Of a stretch of DNA of 53,889 nt, positions 33,001 through 41,601 are shown in pieces (the stretch's first letter is position 1; each line of letters starts with the position of its first letter). The position numbers and the translations under genes are program-made. The notes below the pieces were generated by a model, which searched no databases, was not told where the DNA came from, and saw only the letters and a program-made list of their open reading frames with translations. Origin of the DNA: Deltaproteobacteria bacterium (GTDB taxonomy: Bacteria; Desulfobacterota; Desulfuromonadia; Desulfuromonadales; JAAYDE01); contig JAFGRU010000015.1 in NCBI GenBank assembly GCA_016934985.1, positions 1-53,889 of the forward strand, given 5' to 3'.

Positions 33001-33474
33001 GCCAAGCCTGAGGAGGAAATTCAACAGCTCCTGACGTTCGTATTCCTGGCCCGGTTCCAGGTTCAGGCGCAGTTCATCAAGAATCTGGCGCGGCATGACC
33101 AGCTGCATAAGGGCTCGCGCCGGCAGTACAGCGATTCGGGCTTTCCCTTCCCGGAGAGCGGCAAGGGAGACCATGCGGGCAGCTTCAATTTCGAGGTGGG
33201 GGTTGAGGGGCTCGTAGGGGTTTATGCCCCAATGGGGAAAGAAAAAGACCTCTTCGCGGAGTTTATGATGGAAGTTCAGATCCTTGTAAAACTGTTCAGC
33301 TCTCAGGTGATCGGGTGCCAGGACAATGAAATTTTCATCCGTGCCTTGTAGAAGCCTGGCGGTCAGGGCGGCCCCGGCTGAACCTTGCAGGCCGAGAAAC
33401 TCTGCATGGCGGGCTTGGGTCGCTTCTTCAACCGGAAAATTTTCAATGGAGGGTTGAGTGATGTTTCTGGCCAA
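30004..33474 (-). CDS. mfd: Transcription-repair coupling factor
   Basis: Mfd removes RNA polymerase stalled at DNA lesions and recruits UvrA. The 1156-residue protein has the expected order. An UvrB-like N-terminal module (ending near [10 protein letters not shown]-type sequence) is followed by the RNA polymerase-interacting CarD/TRCF Tudor domain ([17 protein letters not shown]). The helicase motor comes next: [20 protein letters not shown] (Walker A), [10 protein letters not shown] (DEEQ box), [13 protein letters not shown], and [12 protein letters not shown]. A C-terminal TRCF domain closes it. TTG 33474 is preferred because AGGAGG lies upstream; the frame opens at another TTG (33510). 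It begins 57 bases after nadA ends. Confidence 0.96.
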   Translation of the reverse strand: [1156 protein letters not shown]

Positions 33475-33531
33475 GGGAACAGGGTCCTCCTGCAGCCGAC
33501 AACCGGTCAAAGTTGCGGGCGATACCTGGTA

Positions 33532-34452
33532 TCAGTCTACACGGGGGACGGCCAGCATTCGTTCCAACGCTTTTTTTGCCGGAGCCCGAATTTCTTCCGG
33601 TACGGTGATGACCGGCTTCATGGTTGCCAAACTTTTCCGGACGTCCTCCAGGGTTGTCAGTTTCATACTTTTGCAGACCAGCCTGTTGGAGGCCAGGATG
33701 AATTCCTTGTCCGGGTTTTCCCGCCGTAGCTGGTAAAGAAGCCCCTTTTCCGTGGCAATGATGAATTTCTTTTCCGAGCTTTTGCGGGCATAGTTAAGCA
33801 TACCACTGGTTGATTGGACATGGTCGGCCAGTTTAAGGATCCGCGGTTGACATTCAGGGTGGGCGAGAACCACGGCGTCGGGGTGGGCGGCCATGCAGAT
33901 CTCGAGGTCTTCGATGGGAAGCTCGTCGTGAATACAGCAGCAGCCGTCCCAGATATGAGCAGTCTTATCGGTCTGGCTGGCGATATATTGCCCGAGGTTG
34001 CGATCAGGGGTCAGAATGACCTCGTTATCTTCGAGGGACTGTACGACCTGGAGCGCATTGGCACTGGTGCAGCAGATATCGCTCTCGGCTTTGACGGCCG
34101 CAGTTGAGTTAACGTAAGTTACGACCGGAACGCCCGGAAACTTTTCTTTGAATTTGCGTAGCCCTTGTGGGGTGATGGAGTCCGCCAGAGGACAGCCGGC
34201 GTCAATTCGGGGAAGCAGGACGGTTTTCTCCGGAGAAAGAATGGCGGCGCTTTCCGCCATGAAATAGACGCCGCAAAAGACAATCACTTTTTTCGATGTC
34301 TCTGAGGCAGCAATGGAGAGGCCCAGGGAGTCGCCGGTAATATCGGCCAGTTCCTGGATTTCGTCAGGCTGGTAGTTGTGGGCCAATATGATAGCGTCCT
34401 GCTCATCGGCCAGTCGGCGAATTTCTTGTTTGATCTCTATATGTTGACTCAT
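33532..34452 (-). CDS. nadA: Quinolinate synthase A
   Basis: NadA condenses iminoaspartate with dihydroxyacetone phosphate to quinolinate, the NAD precursor, using a [4Fe-4S] cluster. The 306-residue protein has the three-fold family signatures: [58 protein letters not shown], and [12 protein letters not shown], which contain the cluster cysteines. [21 protein letters not shown] near 205 is also conserved. ATG 34452 has AGGATG just upstream and a strong promoter at 34483-34512. It leads a minus-strand run through mfd towards the chaperones and uvrA. Confidence 0.96.
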   Translation of the reverse strand: MSQHIEIKQEIRRLADEQDAIILAHNYQPDEIQELADITGDSLGLSIAASETSKKVIVFCGVYFMAESAAILSPEKTVLLPRIDAGCPLADSITPQGLRKFKEKFPGVPVVTYVNSTAAVKAESDICCTSANALQVVQSLEDNEVILTPDRNLGQYIASQTDKTAHIWDGCCCIHDELPIEDLEICMAAHPDAVVLAHPECQPRILKLADHVQSTSGMLNYARKSSEKKFIIATEKGLLYQLRRENPDKEFILASNRLVCKSMKLTTLEDVRKSLATMKPVITVPEEIRAPAKKALERMLAVPRVD

Positions 34453-34482
34453 TTTTTCATCCTGTGTCTTTAAATTTCACCA

Positions 34483-34512
34483 ATTCTAGTGGAAAACCTT
34501 GAGCTCTGTCAA
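34483..34512 (-). promoter_or_regulatory. Promoter for the nadA-mfd unit
   Basis: On the minus strand TTGACA (34512-34507) and TAGAAT (34488-34483) are 18 bases apart; the -35 box is perfect and the -10 box matches five of six. Transcription would start near 34476, 24 bases before the nadA start. Confidence 0.65.
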
Positions 34513-34729
34513 ACGGATATACTCGACAGGCTCCGAGAGGAGGAAATGACGCGCCTGTCATTCAGATGGTCTTTATCAATTTTCCAGGACGAAATTTTGG
34601 ATAAAAACGGCAGGAGTTACCATGGGGAAGAGGGGAAAGCAGATTTGAATAGCCGAGACGGTTCAGGAGCACCGTCTCGCGTCCTTAACCTGCCCGGCCA
34701 AGTGGCCTTTATGGGATTTGTCGTTGGTT

Positions 34730-35074
34730 TTATGCAGCAGTGCGGCAGAGTTGTTGACAGAGGTTATCGTATTCTTCCTGGCCGGAAAGAAAATGTTCTA
34801 TTTTGATTCCCATGCCGGCCTCTTTGGTAACCCAGAAGAGAAATTTTTTTCTTTCCTGGTTCCATTGTACGCTTCCCACCAGAGTAATGATCCGCCCCTC
34901 TTCGACACAGATTTCTATTTTTAGCAGCGTTGATGGCGGATAAGAACGACTGCTTCGTAAAAAAAATCCGAAGACCGACAAATCGTCAATAGAGCCGCCT
35001 GCCGAACAGCTTTCGACTCCAAATCTGGCTTTTAAATCAGTGGGGAACCTTTTCCCCCATCGCAGGTTGTCCAT
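34730..35074 (-). CDS. PilZ-domain protein
   Basis: The 114-residue protein is one PilZ domain, a receptor for cyclic di-GMP. The two binding motifs are present: RxxxR as RWGKR at residues 5-9, and D/NxSxxG as DLSVFG near residue 31. The barrel continues with KIEICVEEGRIITLVGSVQW and ends GMGIKIEHF. It has no other domain, so it must act by binding a partner protein. It lies alone downstream of the sugar nucleotidyltransferase, beyond a terminator, and its targets (motility or exopolysaccharide) are not visible here. Confidence 0.8.
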   Translation of the reverse strand: MDNLRWGKRFPTDLKARFGVESCSAGGSIDDLSVFGFFLRSSRSYPPSTLLKIEICVEEGRIITLVGSVQWNQERKKFLFWVTKEAGMGIKIEHFLSGQEEYDNLCQQLCRTAA

Positions 35075-35082
35075 ATTTCCTC

Positions 35083-35129
35083 AAAAAAGAAAGGCTATAA
35101 CTGCATTCCTATAATAAAATTATAGCCTT
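35083..35129 (-). terminator. Intrinsic terminator after the nucleotidyltransferase gene
   Basis: On the minus strand AAGGCTATAA (35129-35120) pairs with TTATAGCCTT (35100-35091), followed by TCTTTTTT. It lies about 40 bases after the stop at 35169. Confidence 0.75.
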
Positions 35130-35168
35130 GGAATTTTAAAAAGGAGGGATTATCCGAAAAAAAACGAT

Positions 35169-36164
35169 TTATATATCCATTTCAATCAACGTATGGTCCC
35201 CAACGTTTAATTTCCCGAGCTTACCTGTCAGACGGACATCTTCTCCAAGCAGGCTCTGATTTAAAAGAACGTTTTTTAATTCGGCTCCGGCATTGACGAT
35301 ACTGTCCCGGATAATACACGACTCGATTAAACATTTGGGGGCCAGGGAGACATCCGGGCCGATGACGCTGTTGCGCACTACGGTGCCAGGGCCAATGTGG
35401 ACCGGGTCTATTATGACCGAATTGTGAATTTCGCCTTCTATATGGCCATTTTCCTTGAGGAGAAAGCGGTTGGTTTCCAAAAGGGAATCCGGTTTACCGC
35501 AGTCGAGCCATTCGTCGATTTCAGGTGCCCTTAATCGAAGGCCATTTTCTATCATGCGCATGAAGACTGCCGGCAGGTAATACTCCCCTTTAACAACTTC
35601 TCCGGCATGGATGACCTCTTCAATGGATTTCATGAACCGGGCCCCGTCCTTGATGTAGTAAAGCCCGACCTGGGCCAGCCTTGATATGGGTTTGTCCGGT
35701 TTTTCCACCATGTCGACAATAAAGCCCTTTTCCAGTACATTGACGCCGAAGCGCTGATAGTCTTCGACCTCACTGGAATAAATGAGACCGTCACAGTCCT
35801 GGGCCAATTCAGGAATTTTTTCCAGATCGGTCACAAAAATGGTGTCGTTGAAAACCACGAGCACATCATCTCCCGGGTGAATGCAGGGGGCTGCCATCCA
35901 TACCGCATGTGCCGGCCCGAGACGCTCTTTTTGAACCGTATAGGAACACTTGAGGTCAGGGAAGTTCTTGAACATGAATTTTTCGATCTGATAACCATTC
36001 TCATCGGTGATAAAAATGAATTCATCAGGCTTCAGGCAGGTCAGGCGGTTGATGATGTGCTCCAGTACCGTTTTCCCGGCGACCTGGACAAGAGATTTGG
36101 CTTTGGTGTGGGTGTGTGGACGCAGGCGGGTTCCTTTGCCGGCAACGGGCAGAATAATTTTCAT
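35169..36164 (-). CDS. Sugar-1-phosphate nucleotidyltransferase with beta-helix tail
   Basis: The 331-residue protein starts MKIILPVAGKGTRLRPHTHTK, the nucleotide-binding signature of RmlA/GalU-like enzymes, which couple a sugar-1-phosphate to NTP. FNDTIFVTDLEK near 92 and VNVLEKGFIVDMVEKP fit the metal and sugar sites. The Lys of the usual PKPL motif appears here as KAKSL. From about residue 235 the sequence becomes hexapeptide-like (IGPGTVVRNSVIGPDVSLAP), a left-handed beta-helix as in bifunctional GlmU-type or archaeal enzymes. AAGGGGGA precedes ATG 36164. No other sugar genes are nearby, so the sugar and nucleotide (dTTP or UTP) are uncertain. Confidence 0.82.
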   Translation of the reverse strand: MKIILPVAGKGTRLRPHTHTKAKSLVQVAGKTVLEHIINRLTCLKPDEFIFITDENGYQIEKFMFKNFPDLKCSYTVQKERLGPAHAVWMAAPCIHPGDDVLVVFNDTIFVTDLEKIPELAQDCDGLIYSSEVEDYQRFGVNVLEKGFIVDMVEKPDKPISRLAQVGLYYIKDGARFMKSIEEVIHAGEVVKGEYYLPAVFMRMIENGLRLRAPEIDEWLDCGKPDSLLETNRFLLKENGHIEGEIHNSVIIDPVHIGPGTVVRNSVIGPDVSLAPKCLIESCIIRDSIVNAGAELKNVLLNQSLLGEDVRLTGKLGKLNVGDHTLIEMDI

Positions 36165-36363
36165 TTGTCCCCCTTGAAATGACTTGTCAAAAAAACCGGG
36201 TTTGGTTAGCTTGGTTGAGCTTAGCCGCTTTTCAGTTTAAAGCACATTATTAAAAAAATGCAAGGTCTGGGCCGAGCGGTGCCCTGGTTGTTTTGTAAAT
36301 GTTCAGCACCAGTAATTTCGTAGATAACGGTGTTGAATATGGAGCTTTTTATTTGAGGCAGAT

Positions 36364-37242
36364 ATGAGAGATCACTTGGTCAGGGTCCTTTCAAAAGACG
36401 GTTCTTTGCGGGCCAGTTTTGCCGTTACCACACATTTGGTCGAGGAGACCAGGCTGCGGCAAAAGACCGATCCCCTCGCTACTATCGCCCTGGGCCGACT
36501 GGTGACGGCTGCGGCCTTATGCGGAAGCCTGTTGAAAGATGACCAGCGTCTGGCCATGATCGTCGAAGGGAGCGGCCCTCTAAAAAAATTGCTTGCTGAA
36601 ACCGATGCTCATGGGAAGGTCCGGGCCTCGGTCAAGGTCCCTCTGACCGGGTTTGCTCCGGATTGGAACAAATACGCTGTGGCCGATGCCGTGGGGCGGG
36701 CGGGTTTCCTCCATGTTGTCAAAGACCTCGGTCTCAAGGAGCCCTATCGCGGCATGGTCCAGCTCCAGACCAGCGAAATAGGTGAGGATCTGGCCTATTA
36801 TTTTGCGGTCTCGGAACAGACCCCTTCGAGCGTGGGGCTGGGTGTTGCCTTGGGGGAACAGGGTGAGGTTGCCAGTGCCGGAGGTTTCCTCATCCAGGCT
36901 CTTCCAGAAAGCGACGAAACCATACTGGAAAAACTCGAAAACAACCTGATGGCGCTTCCTTCGCTGACCTCTTTGCTTGCAAAAGGGGCGGCCAGCCCGG
37001 AAAGCATCCTCAAAACCATCTTTGGCGAAATCCCCTTCACCGTTCAAGGTTCCACGGACGTAGTCTTTCGCTGTACCTGTGGCAGACGCCAAACCCTCAA
37101 CATTCTTGCCTCACTGGGCCAGGAAGAACTGAGGAAGCTGGTGGAGGAGCAGAACGGCGCCAAAGTCACGTGCGAATTTTGTAAAAAAGACTATTCTTTC
37201 GGAAAAGTCGAACTCCTCAAATTGGTCGAAAAACTTGACTGA
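36364..37242 (+). CDS. hslO: Redox-regulated chaperone Hsp33
   Basis: Hsp33 is a cytoplasmic holdase switched on by oxidation. The 292-residue protein opens with MRDHLVRVLSKDGSLRASFAVTTHLVEE, typical of the family, and contains GMVQLQTSEIGEDLAYYFAVSEQTPSSVGLGV. The C-terminal zinc switch is intact: CTC near residue 238 and CEFC near residue 270 supply the four cysteines that bind Zn2+ when reduced and form disulfides when oxidised. It is the only plus-strand gene between two long minus-strand groups, and its 3' end faces the Gx transporter gene 16 bases away, with no clear terminator between them. Confidence 0.95.
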   Translation: MRDHLVRVLSKDGSLRASFAVTTHLVEETRLRQKTDPLATIALGRLVTAAALCGSLLKDDQRLAMIVEGSGPLKKLLAETDAHGKVRASVKVPLTGFAPDWNKYAVADAVGRAGFLHVVKDLGLKEPYRGMVQLQTSEIGEDLAYYFAVSEQTPSSVGLGVALGEQGEVASAGGFLIQALPESDETILEKLENNLMALPSLTSLLAKGAASPESILKTIFGEIPFTVQGSTDVVFRCTCGRRQTLNILASLGQEELRKLVEEQNGAKVTCEFCKKDYSFGKVELLKLVEKLD

Positions 37243-37258
37243 AAACGATCCGCAGGTT

Positions 37259-37840
37259 TTACGGGAAGTTCTGGCCGTCAACCTTGGCTGTGAAAAGGGG
37301 ATGCTTTTTCAGGGTGTCCAGCAACAGCACGGTTGCCCAGCCGTTCACCATTCCGGTGGCAATGGCAAAAAGCACGAAAACCGGGAACAGGTTCCAGAGC
37401 CCACCATGGCGGACCAGAAGAAGCCAGGCGACAAGAAGCTGCCCGGCGATGTGTCCAACGGCACCGAGGACTGAAACCCCGATGGGGCTGATAAGACGTC
37501 CGCACAGGGTTTTTGCCCCGCTCATCATGCTCATGGCGACCAGTCCGCCGGAAAGGGAGAGAAGAAAGCCGGGTGAAAACAGGTTGCCCAGAAGCAGGGA
37601 GCCGATGAAAATCCGTGCAAGAATGACGATCCACGCGGCCCTTGCACCGTAGAGAAACAGGGCCGTTAAAGCCAGGATGTTGGCAACGCCGAGGCGCAGG
37701 CCGAGAACCGGGGAAGGCAGAAGTGCTTCCAGGGTGTGCAGGGCCACAGCCAGGGCGATAAAGAGGGCGAGGAATATCTGTCTGCGGATCGCCTCAAGCT
37801 CAACAGGATCAACGGCTGAGGATGTCGTATTCTGGGTCAT
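37259..37840 (-). CDS. Gx transporter family membrane protein (HepT component I-like)
   Basis: The 193-residue protein has about five to six hydrophobic segments (for example IFLALFIALAVALHTLEALLP and NILALTALFLYGARAAWIVILARIFIG) and Gly-rich turns such as LLSLSGGLVAMSMM, typical of the Gx transporter family once annotated as heptaprenyl diphosphate synthase component I. Its start overlaps the NusG-II gene by 32 bases, indicating translational coupling. Families like this travel with ApbE and NusG-II proteins in anaerobes and are proposed to serve flavin supply or extracytosolic electron transfer. The transported substrate is not established. Confidence 0.75.
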   Translation of the reverse strand: MTQNTTSSAVDPVELEAIRRQIFLALFIALAVALHTLEALLPSPVLGLRLGVANILALTALFLYGARAAWIVILARIFIGSLLLGNLFSPGFLLSLSGGLVAMSMMSGAKTLCGRLISPIGVSVLGAVGHIAGQLLVAWLLLVRHGGLWNLFPVFVLFAIATGMVNGWATVLLLDTLKKHPLFTAKVDGQNFP

Positions 37841-38204
37841 CTCCTTTTTCCTCTCCGGAAATTCGAATCAGGATCTGGTTGGGAACACAGGCAATGACCT
37901 CCCCGTTGCGGTGAATATGCCCCATGGCCATGCAGATCTTCCGGGGGCAGTCGGAACGCCCGATATAGACCTCGTGATCAAGGATTACCATGAGCGTTTC
38001 GCCCACCGGTCCGGTAAAGACTTCCTCCCTGTCCCTGTCGAGAGGGGCCGAAAAAATAACTTTCCCATGCTGTTCGACGATCACCAGGTTGCCTTCTTTT
38101 TTCTGGCCGGCGAAAAAAAAAGAAAAGCCCACTCCTGCAAGCAAAGACAGGACGATGAGCCAGTCAAGGAACGTCATGCGTGAAAACAGGCTTTTTACTG
38201 CCAT
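37809..38204 (-). CDS. NusG domain II-containing membrane-anchored protein
   Basis: The 131-residue protein has an N-terminal membrane anchor (about 12-32, TFLDWLIVLSLLAGVGFSFFF) and a compact extracytoplasmic domain of the NusG-II family. Its diagnostic core is CPRKICMAMGHIHRNGEVIACVPNQILIRI, with three cysteines. It overlaps apbE upstream by 10 bases (ATGGCAGTAA carries both the start and the apbE stop) and overlaps the Gx transporter downstream. Despite the family name it is not a transcription factor. It probably works with the ApbE product at the membrane. Confidence 0.82.
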   Translation of the reverse strand: MAVKSLFSRMTFLDWLIVLSLLAGVGFSFFFAGQKKEGNLVIVEQHGKVIFSAPLDRDREEVFTGPVGETLMVILDHEVYIGRSDCPRKICMAMGHIHRNGEVIACVPNQILIRISGEEKGDDPEYDILSR

Positions 38205-39196
38205 TCCACAACCTTGTCAAAACCGGGTGTGGTGTGGTTTTTTCCATCTGCTCCAATAATCAGCCCGGCGGCGGAGGGAAATTTTTTCAGAAGATCAAGG
38301 CCTTTTTCCGGCCCGAGGACGAAAGCGGCGGTGGCCAGGGCATCGGCCAGGGTGGCATTTTCGGCCAGGACGGTGACGCTGCGGCTCGCCTGCGAGGGGT
38401 AGCCGGTGCGCGGATCGAAAAGGTGATGGTAACGGACACCGTCTTTCTCGAAGAAACGCTCATAATCACCGGAGGTGACCACCGCTACATCTTTGAGAAA
38501 AAGTTTTGCTGCGAAACGGCTGCTGTGGCGGGGATCCTGAATGGCAATGCGCCAGGGCTTCCCCTTACGGTCACCCAGAAGACGGATATCGCCGCCAGCA
38601 TTGACTGCCGCATGTTTGATACCGTTTCCCGCCAGGATGTCAACGGCCCGGTCGATGGCAAAACCCTTGGCAATACCGCCCAGGTCCACGGTCGTTGCAG
38701 CGCTTTTCTTTTCCACGCGGAGACCATCGACTTTCAGGGCGTCGGGGCCGGTCCCTTTGAGGGCCTCGCGGATTTCTTCCACTCCCGGGACCCGTGGCTG
38801 GTCAGTTTCAATCCCCCACAGGGATTTAAGATTACCGAGGGTCATGTCGAACGCCCCCCCGCTGGCACGGGCCACCTCCAGTCCCAAGGAGATAATACCG
38901 GCAACCTCGGGAGAAACTTCCGCGCTGCCGGCAACCGCCAGACGTTGCAGATCACTTCCTTCCATGTAGAAACTGGTTAAAGCCTCAATCCGTTTCATTT
39001 CCCCGAAAGCGGCGTTTACCGCTGCCGTTGTCCGGGAGCCCTCTTCGCCGAAAGCGGTGATCTGGACAACCGTGTCCATTATTATCTGGCTTTTCTGGAC
39101 GACTTCCGGTTTTTCGAAAGGGCACTGTCTGAGGCCGATGATTGCCAGGACGATAAGAAACAGAAAAACGATGATGGGACGATTAAAAGGGAGCAC
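38195..39196 (-). CDS. apbE: FAD:protein FMN transferase
   Basis: ApbE attaches FMN covalently to Thr/Ser of exported electron-transfer proteins. The 333-residue protein has an N-terminal hydrophobic anchor (IIVFLFLIVLAIIGLRQC), MDTVVQITAFG, the FAD-binding DLGGIAKGFAIDRAVDIL, AAVNAGGDIRLLG, and the catalytic metal segment HHLFDPRTGYPSQ. GTG 39196 shares one base with the rimO stop codon (TAGTG), so translation is probably coupled. No FMN-accepting protein (such as RnfG or an FMN_bind protein) is seen in the window, so its targets lie elsewhere. With the NusG-II and Gx genes it forms a compact three-gene flavin module. Confidence 0.93.
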   Translation of the reverse strand: MLPFNRPIIVFLFLIVLAIIGLRQCPFEKPEVVQKSQIIMDTVVQITAFGEEGSRTTAAVNAAFGEMKRIEALTSFYMEGSDLQRLAVAGSAEVSPEVAGIISLGLEVARASGGAFDMTLGNLKSLWGIETDQPRVPGVEEIREALKGTGPDALKVDGLRVEKKSAATTVDLGGIAKGFAIDRAVDILAGNGIKHAAVNAGGDIRLLGDRKGKPWRIAIQDPRHSSRFAAKLFLKDVAVVTSGDYERFFEKDGVRYHHLFDPRTGYPSQASRSVTVLAENATLADALATAAFVLGPEKGLDLLKKFPSAAGLIIGADGKNHTTPGFDKVVEWQ

Positions 39197-40533
39197 TATT
39201 CCTCGACAATCTCCCCGATGAGATCATAGTCGGAGGAGTCGGTTATCTTAAGATTGACGATGTCGCCGACCTGGGCCTGGCCGGAGGTAATGTAGACCTG
39301 GCCGTCGATATCCGGCGCCTGGCCTATACTTCGCCCTTTGAGAAGAAGCTCGGTCTCTTCGCTGAACCCTTCCACCAGGGCAGGTTCGATACGGCCGATG
39401 AGAGAGCGGTTTTTTTTGAAGGAGACCCTTTTCTGCGCTTTCATCAGCTTTTCCTGACGGTTTTTTTTCACCCGTGGTGGTATCTGATTTTCCATATTCC
39501 CTGCAGGGGTCCCTTCTTCGCGCGAGTATTTGAAAACCCCGACGCGGTCAAAAAAACCTTCCTTGACGAAGTTCAAAAGCTCGCTGGACTGCTCTTCTGT
39601 TTCACCGGGGAATCCGACGATAAAAGAGGTCCTGAGAATAACCTCAGGGATGTGCCGGCGGATTTTTGTGAGCAGGGCGCGGATTTGGCGTTGGTTTATC
39701 CCCCGGTTCATCTGCTCCAGGATGTGGTCGTCAATATGCTGCAGAGGGATGTCAAGATATTTGCAGATTTTTTCCTCCGCAGCTACCACCTCGATGAGCT
39801 CGTCGCTAATGCCGGCCGGGTGGGTGTAGAGAAGTCGCAACCAGTGCAGCTCCTTGATTTTAACCAGTTCGCGCAGCAGTGTTTCGAGGTTCTGTTTGCC
39901 ATCATCCTTGCCAAAAGCGGTGGTGTCCTGACCGATAAGGTTGATCTCTTTAACTCCATTGCGAGTCAGGTTTTCTACTTCCTCGACAACCGAGGCGATG
40001 CTTCGGGAGCGCAGCGTGCCACGCAGCTTGGGAATCACGCAATAAGAACAGTGGTTGATGCAGCCTTCGGAAATTTTGACGTAGGCCGAGTAATGGGGCG
40101 AGGATTTTACCCGGGGTGTTTGATGATCATAGAGAAAAACAGGTTCCCCCAAGGCTTTCAGCTTTTCTCCGCTCGCCTGGTGTTGCTCAAGAAGCTTGGC
40201 AATCTGGGGGCCGTCGTTGGTGCCGATAATAATGTCGACTTCAGGCAGCTCCCGAACCAGTTCGGCGGCATAGCGCTGGGAAAGGCAGCCGGTCACCACC
40301 AGCAGGCGGCACTTGCCGGAATTTTTATATTCCGCCGCTTCGAGGATGGTTTCCACCGACTCTTCTTTGGCTTCCTTGATGAAAGCGCAGGTGTTGACTA
40401 TGATGATATGGGCCTGTTTCTCATCGGTTACAATTTCATACCTGTCTGCGGGAAGATGACCGAGCATGACTTCGGAATCGACCAGATTTTTGGGGCAACC
40501 GAGGCTGATGAGACAAACTTTTGATTTTCGCAA
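39196..40533 (-). CDS. rimO: Ribosomal protein S12 methylthiotransferase
   Basis: RimO methylthiolates Asp of ribosomal protein S12. The 445-residue protein has all three domains. The UPF0004 domain is [25 protein letters not shown] with later cluster cysteines ([13 protein letters not shown]). The radical SAM core carries [16 protein letters not shown] (CxxxCxxC). A TRAM domain covers about the last 65 residues. It starts with TTG behind AGGAAA. The start of apbE overlaps its stop. Distinguished from MiaB by the CPKNLVDSE segment and length. Confidence 0.95.
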   Translation of the reverse strand: MRKSKVCLISLGCPKNLVDSEVMLGHLPADRYEIVTDEKQAHIIIVNTCAFIKEAKEESVETILEAAEYKNSGKCRLLVVTGCLSQRYAAELVRELPEVDIIIGTNDGPQIAKLLEQHQASGEKLKALGEPVFLYDHQTPRVKSSPHYSAYVKISEGCINHCSYCVIPKLRGTLRSRSIASVVEEVENLTRNGVKEINLIGQDTTAFGKDDGKQNLETLLRELVKIKELHWLRLLYTHPAGISDELIEVVAAEEKICKYLDIPLQHIDDHILEQMNRGINQRQIRALLTKIRRHIPEVILRTSFIVGFPGETEEQSSELLNFVKEGFFDRVGVFKYSREEGTPAGNMENQIPPRVKKNRQEKLMKAQKRVSFKKNRSLIGRIEPALVEGFSEETELLLKGRSIGQAPDIDGQVYITSGQAQVGDIVNLKITDSSDYDLIGEIVEE

Positions 40534-40827
40534 AGGTTTCCTTCCGGGTTAGCAATAAAAAAATAGACTACTCGTTTTTTTAGCTGAACAACTTTTGCCG
40601 AAAGCGACGCTCTTTCCGAAGAGGCTCGTGAAGAGTGCCTATAACATAATACAATCACAAAAAAAAGGCTAAACAAAACAACCTGTTGTCTAACGGGGCA
40701 GTGAAAGCTCAATTTTGGCTTTCGGAAAAGGTTAGAGCGCGGATTTCTGTGAAAGGCATGTGAATACGGTTTTTTAAAGAATCGCGCCACTCAGATCAGG
40801 AAACAGGTGGAATATTTAAACTTTCTG
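40534..40827. other. Intergenic region between lolA and rimO
   Basis: About 290 bases upstream of rimO on the minus strand. It is AT-rich near 40640-40680, where TATTAT and TTATAG could be -10 boxes, but no -35 box with good spacing was found. A short CTCTT-CGGA-AAGAG hairpin lies at 40610-40623. No gene was seen. Confidence 0.35.
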
Positions 40828-41598
40828 CTAAAAGGCTTGCTGTACATCCTCGGGTGTCAGGATCTCCGTTCCCGGTGGCGGTGAGAACCTGAATACATTG
40901 TCCTCCGGCTTCTGGTTGACTTGTGCCTCGGTAATCCTGATATGTGTCCGATCATTGTTGACATTGGTCAACAGCAGGGAACTGATGGGAAACATCGGCT
41001 GGTCCTTCTTGTTGGGGAGGAGCGTTGTTTGAGGAATGCTTAGAACGATAGTTTTGATCAGGGGGCTTTTCCCCAGGGGAATGAGTTCCAGAAAATATTC
41101 TTCGGCTTTTTCCGGTTGAGCCCCAAACCAGCGAATTTCAAAGAAACGCGACAATTCTCCGAGGTTGGTCAGAAAAAGCAGGGGATTGTTGCCTTTCTCC
41201 GGGGATAAGGCCTCTTTCGCTTCCGAACGGATAGCCTGCTGGTTATCGGGAACGTAGAACCAGATTTCCCGTCCGTCGGAAACAATCAGCTGTTTGTCCG
41301 GCTCGCTGTATTCCCAACGGAAAAGAGGCGATACTCGTTTCTTTTCCGAAGCGGGTAAAAATTTGAACTGTGCCTCACCCCTGGCCTGCTGGTGCTGATT
41401 AAGAGAAGCAACCTCTGAATCCTGAATGAATGTGAAGCTGAAGTCGGAGATCGCCGGCAGGGAATCCGCTTCTCCCCTGAACGGACTCTCGAGGGCATTG
41501 ACCACCTTTTTCAAGGTGCTTTTGTCTGTTTCCGAAGCAATTAGCCCTTGGGGGATAAACAGAATGAAAAAGCAAACCCATATCCAAAAACGAATCAT
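40828..41598 (-). CDS. lolA: Outer-membrane lipoprotein carrier LolA-like protein
   Basis: LolA carries lipoproteins across the periplasm to the outer membrane. The 256-residue protein has a signal peptide ending near GLIAS and the LolA beta-sheet core: SDFSFTFIQDSEV, then FRWEYSEPDKQLIVSDGREIWFYVPDNQQAI, the segment that recognises the lipid. The C-terminal sheet ends in FSPPPGTEIL. AGGAG precedes ATG 41598, but the same AGGAG is one arm of an 11-bp inverted repeat (41602-41612 with 41651-41661), so the ribosome-binding site can be hidden in mRNA. It lies 129 bases after cheA, an unusual neighbour. Confidence 0.88.
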   Translation of the reverse strand: MIRFWIWVCFFILFIPQGLIASETDKSTLKKVVNALESPFRGEADSLPAISDFSFTFIQDSEVASLNQHQQARGEAQFKFLPASEKKRVSPLFRWEYSEPDKQLIVSDGREIWFYVPDNQQAIRSEAKEALSPEKGNNPLLFLTNLGELSRFFEIRWFGAQPEKAEEYFLELIPLGKSPLIKTIVLSIPQTTLLPNKKDQPMFPISSLLLTNVNNDRTHIRITEAQVNQKPEDNVFRFSPPPGTEILTPEDVQQAF

Positions 41599-41601
41599 GA
41601 A

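Noticed and set aside
34654-34679. CGAGACGG/CCGTCTCG hairpin between PilZ and nadA
   Set aside because: An 8-bp stem with a 10-base loop and no T run on either strand; no sign of terminator or operator function.
34489-34806. 105-codon plus-strand frame between nadA and the PilZ gene
   Set aside because: It overlaps the nadA promoter and the PilZ coding region on the other strand, and its sequence shows no family features.
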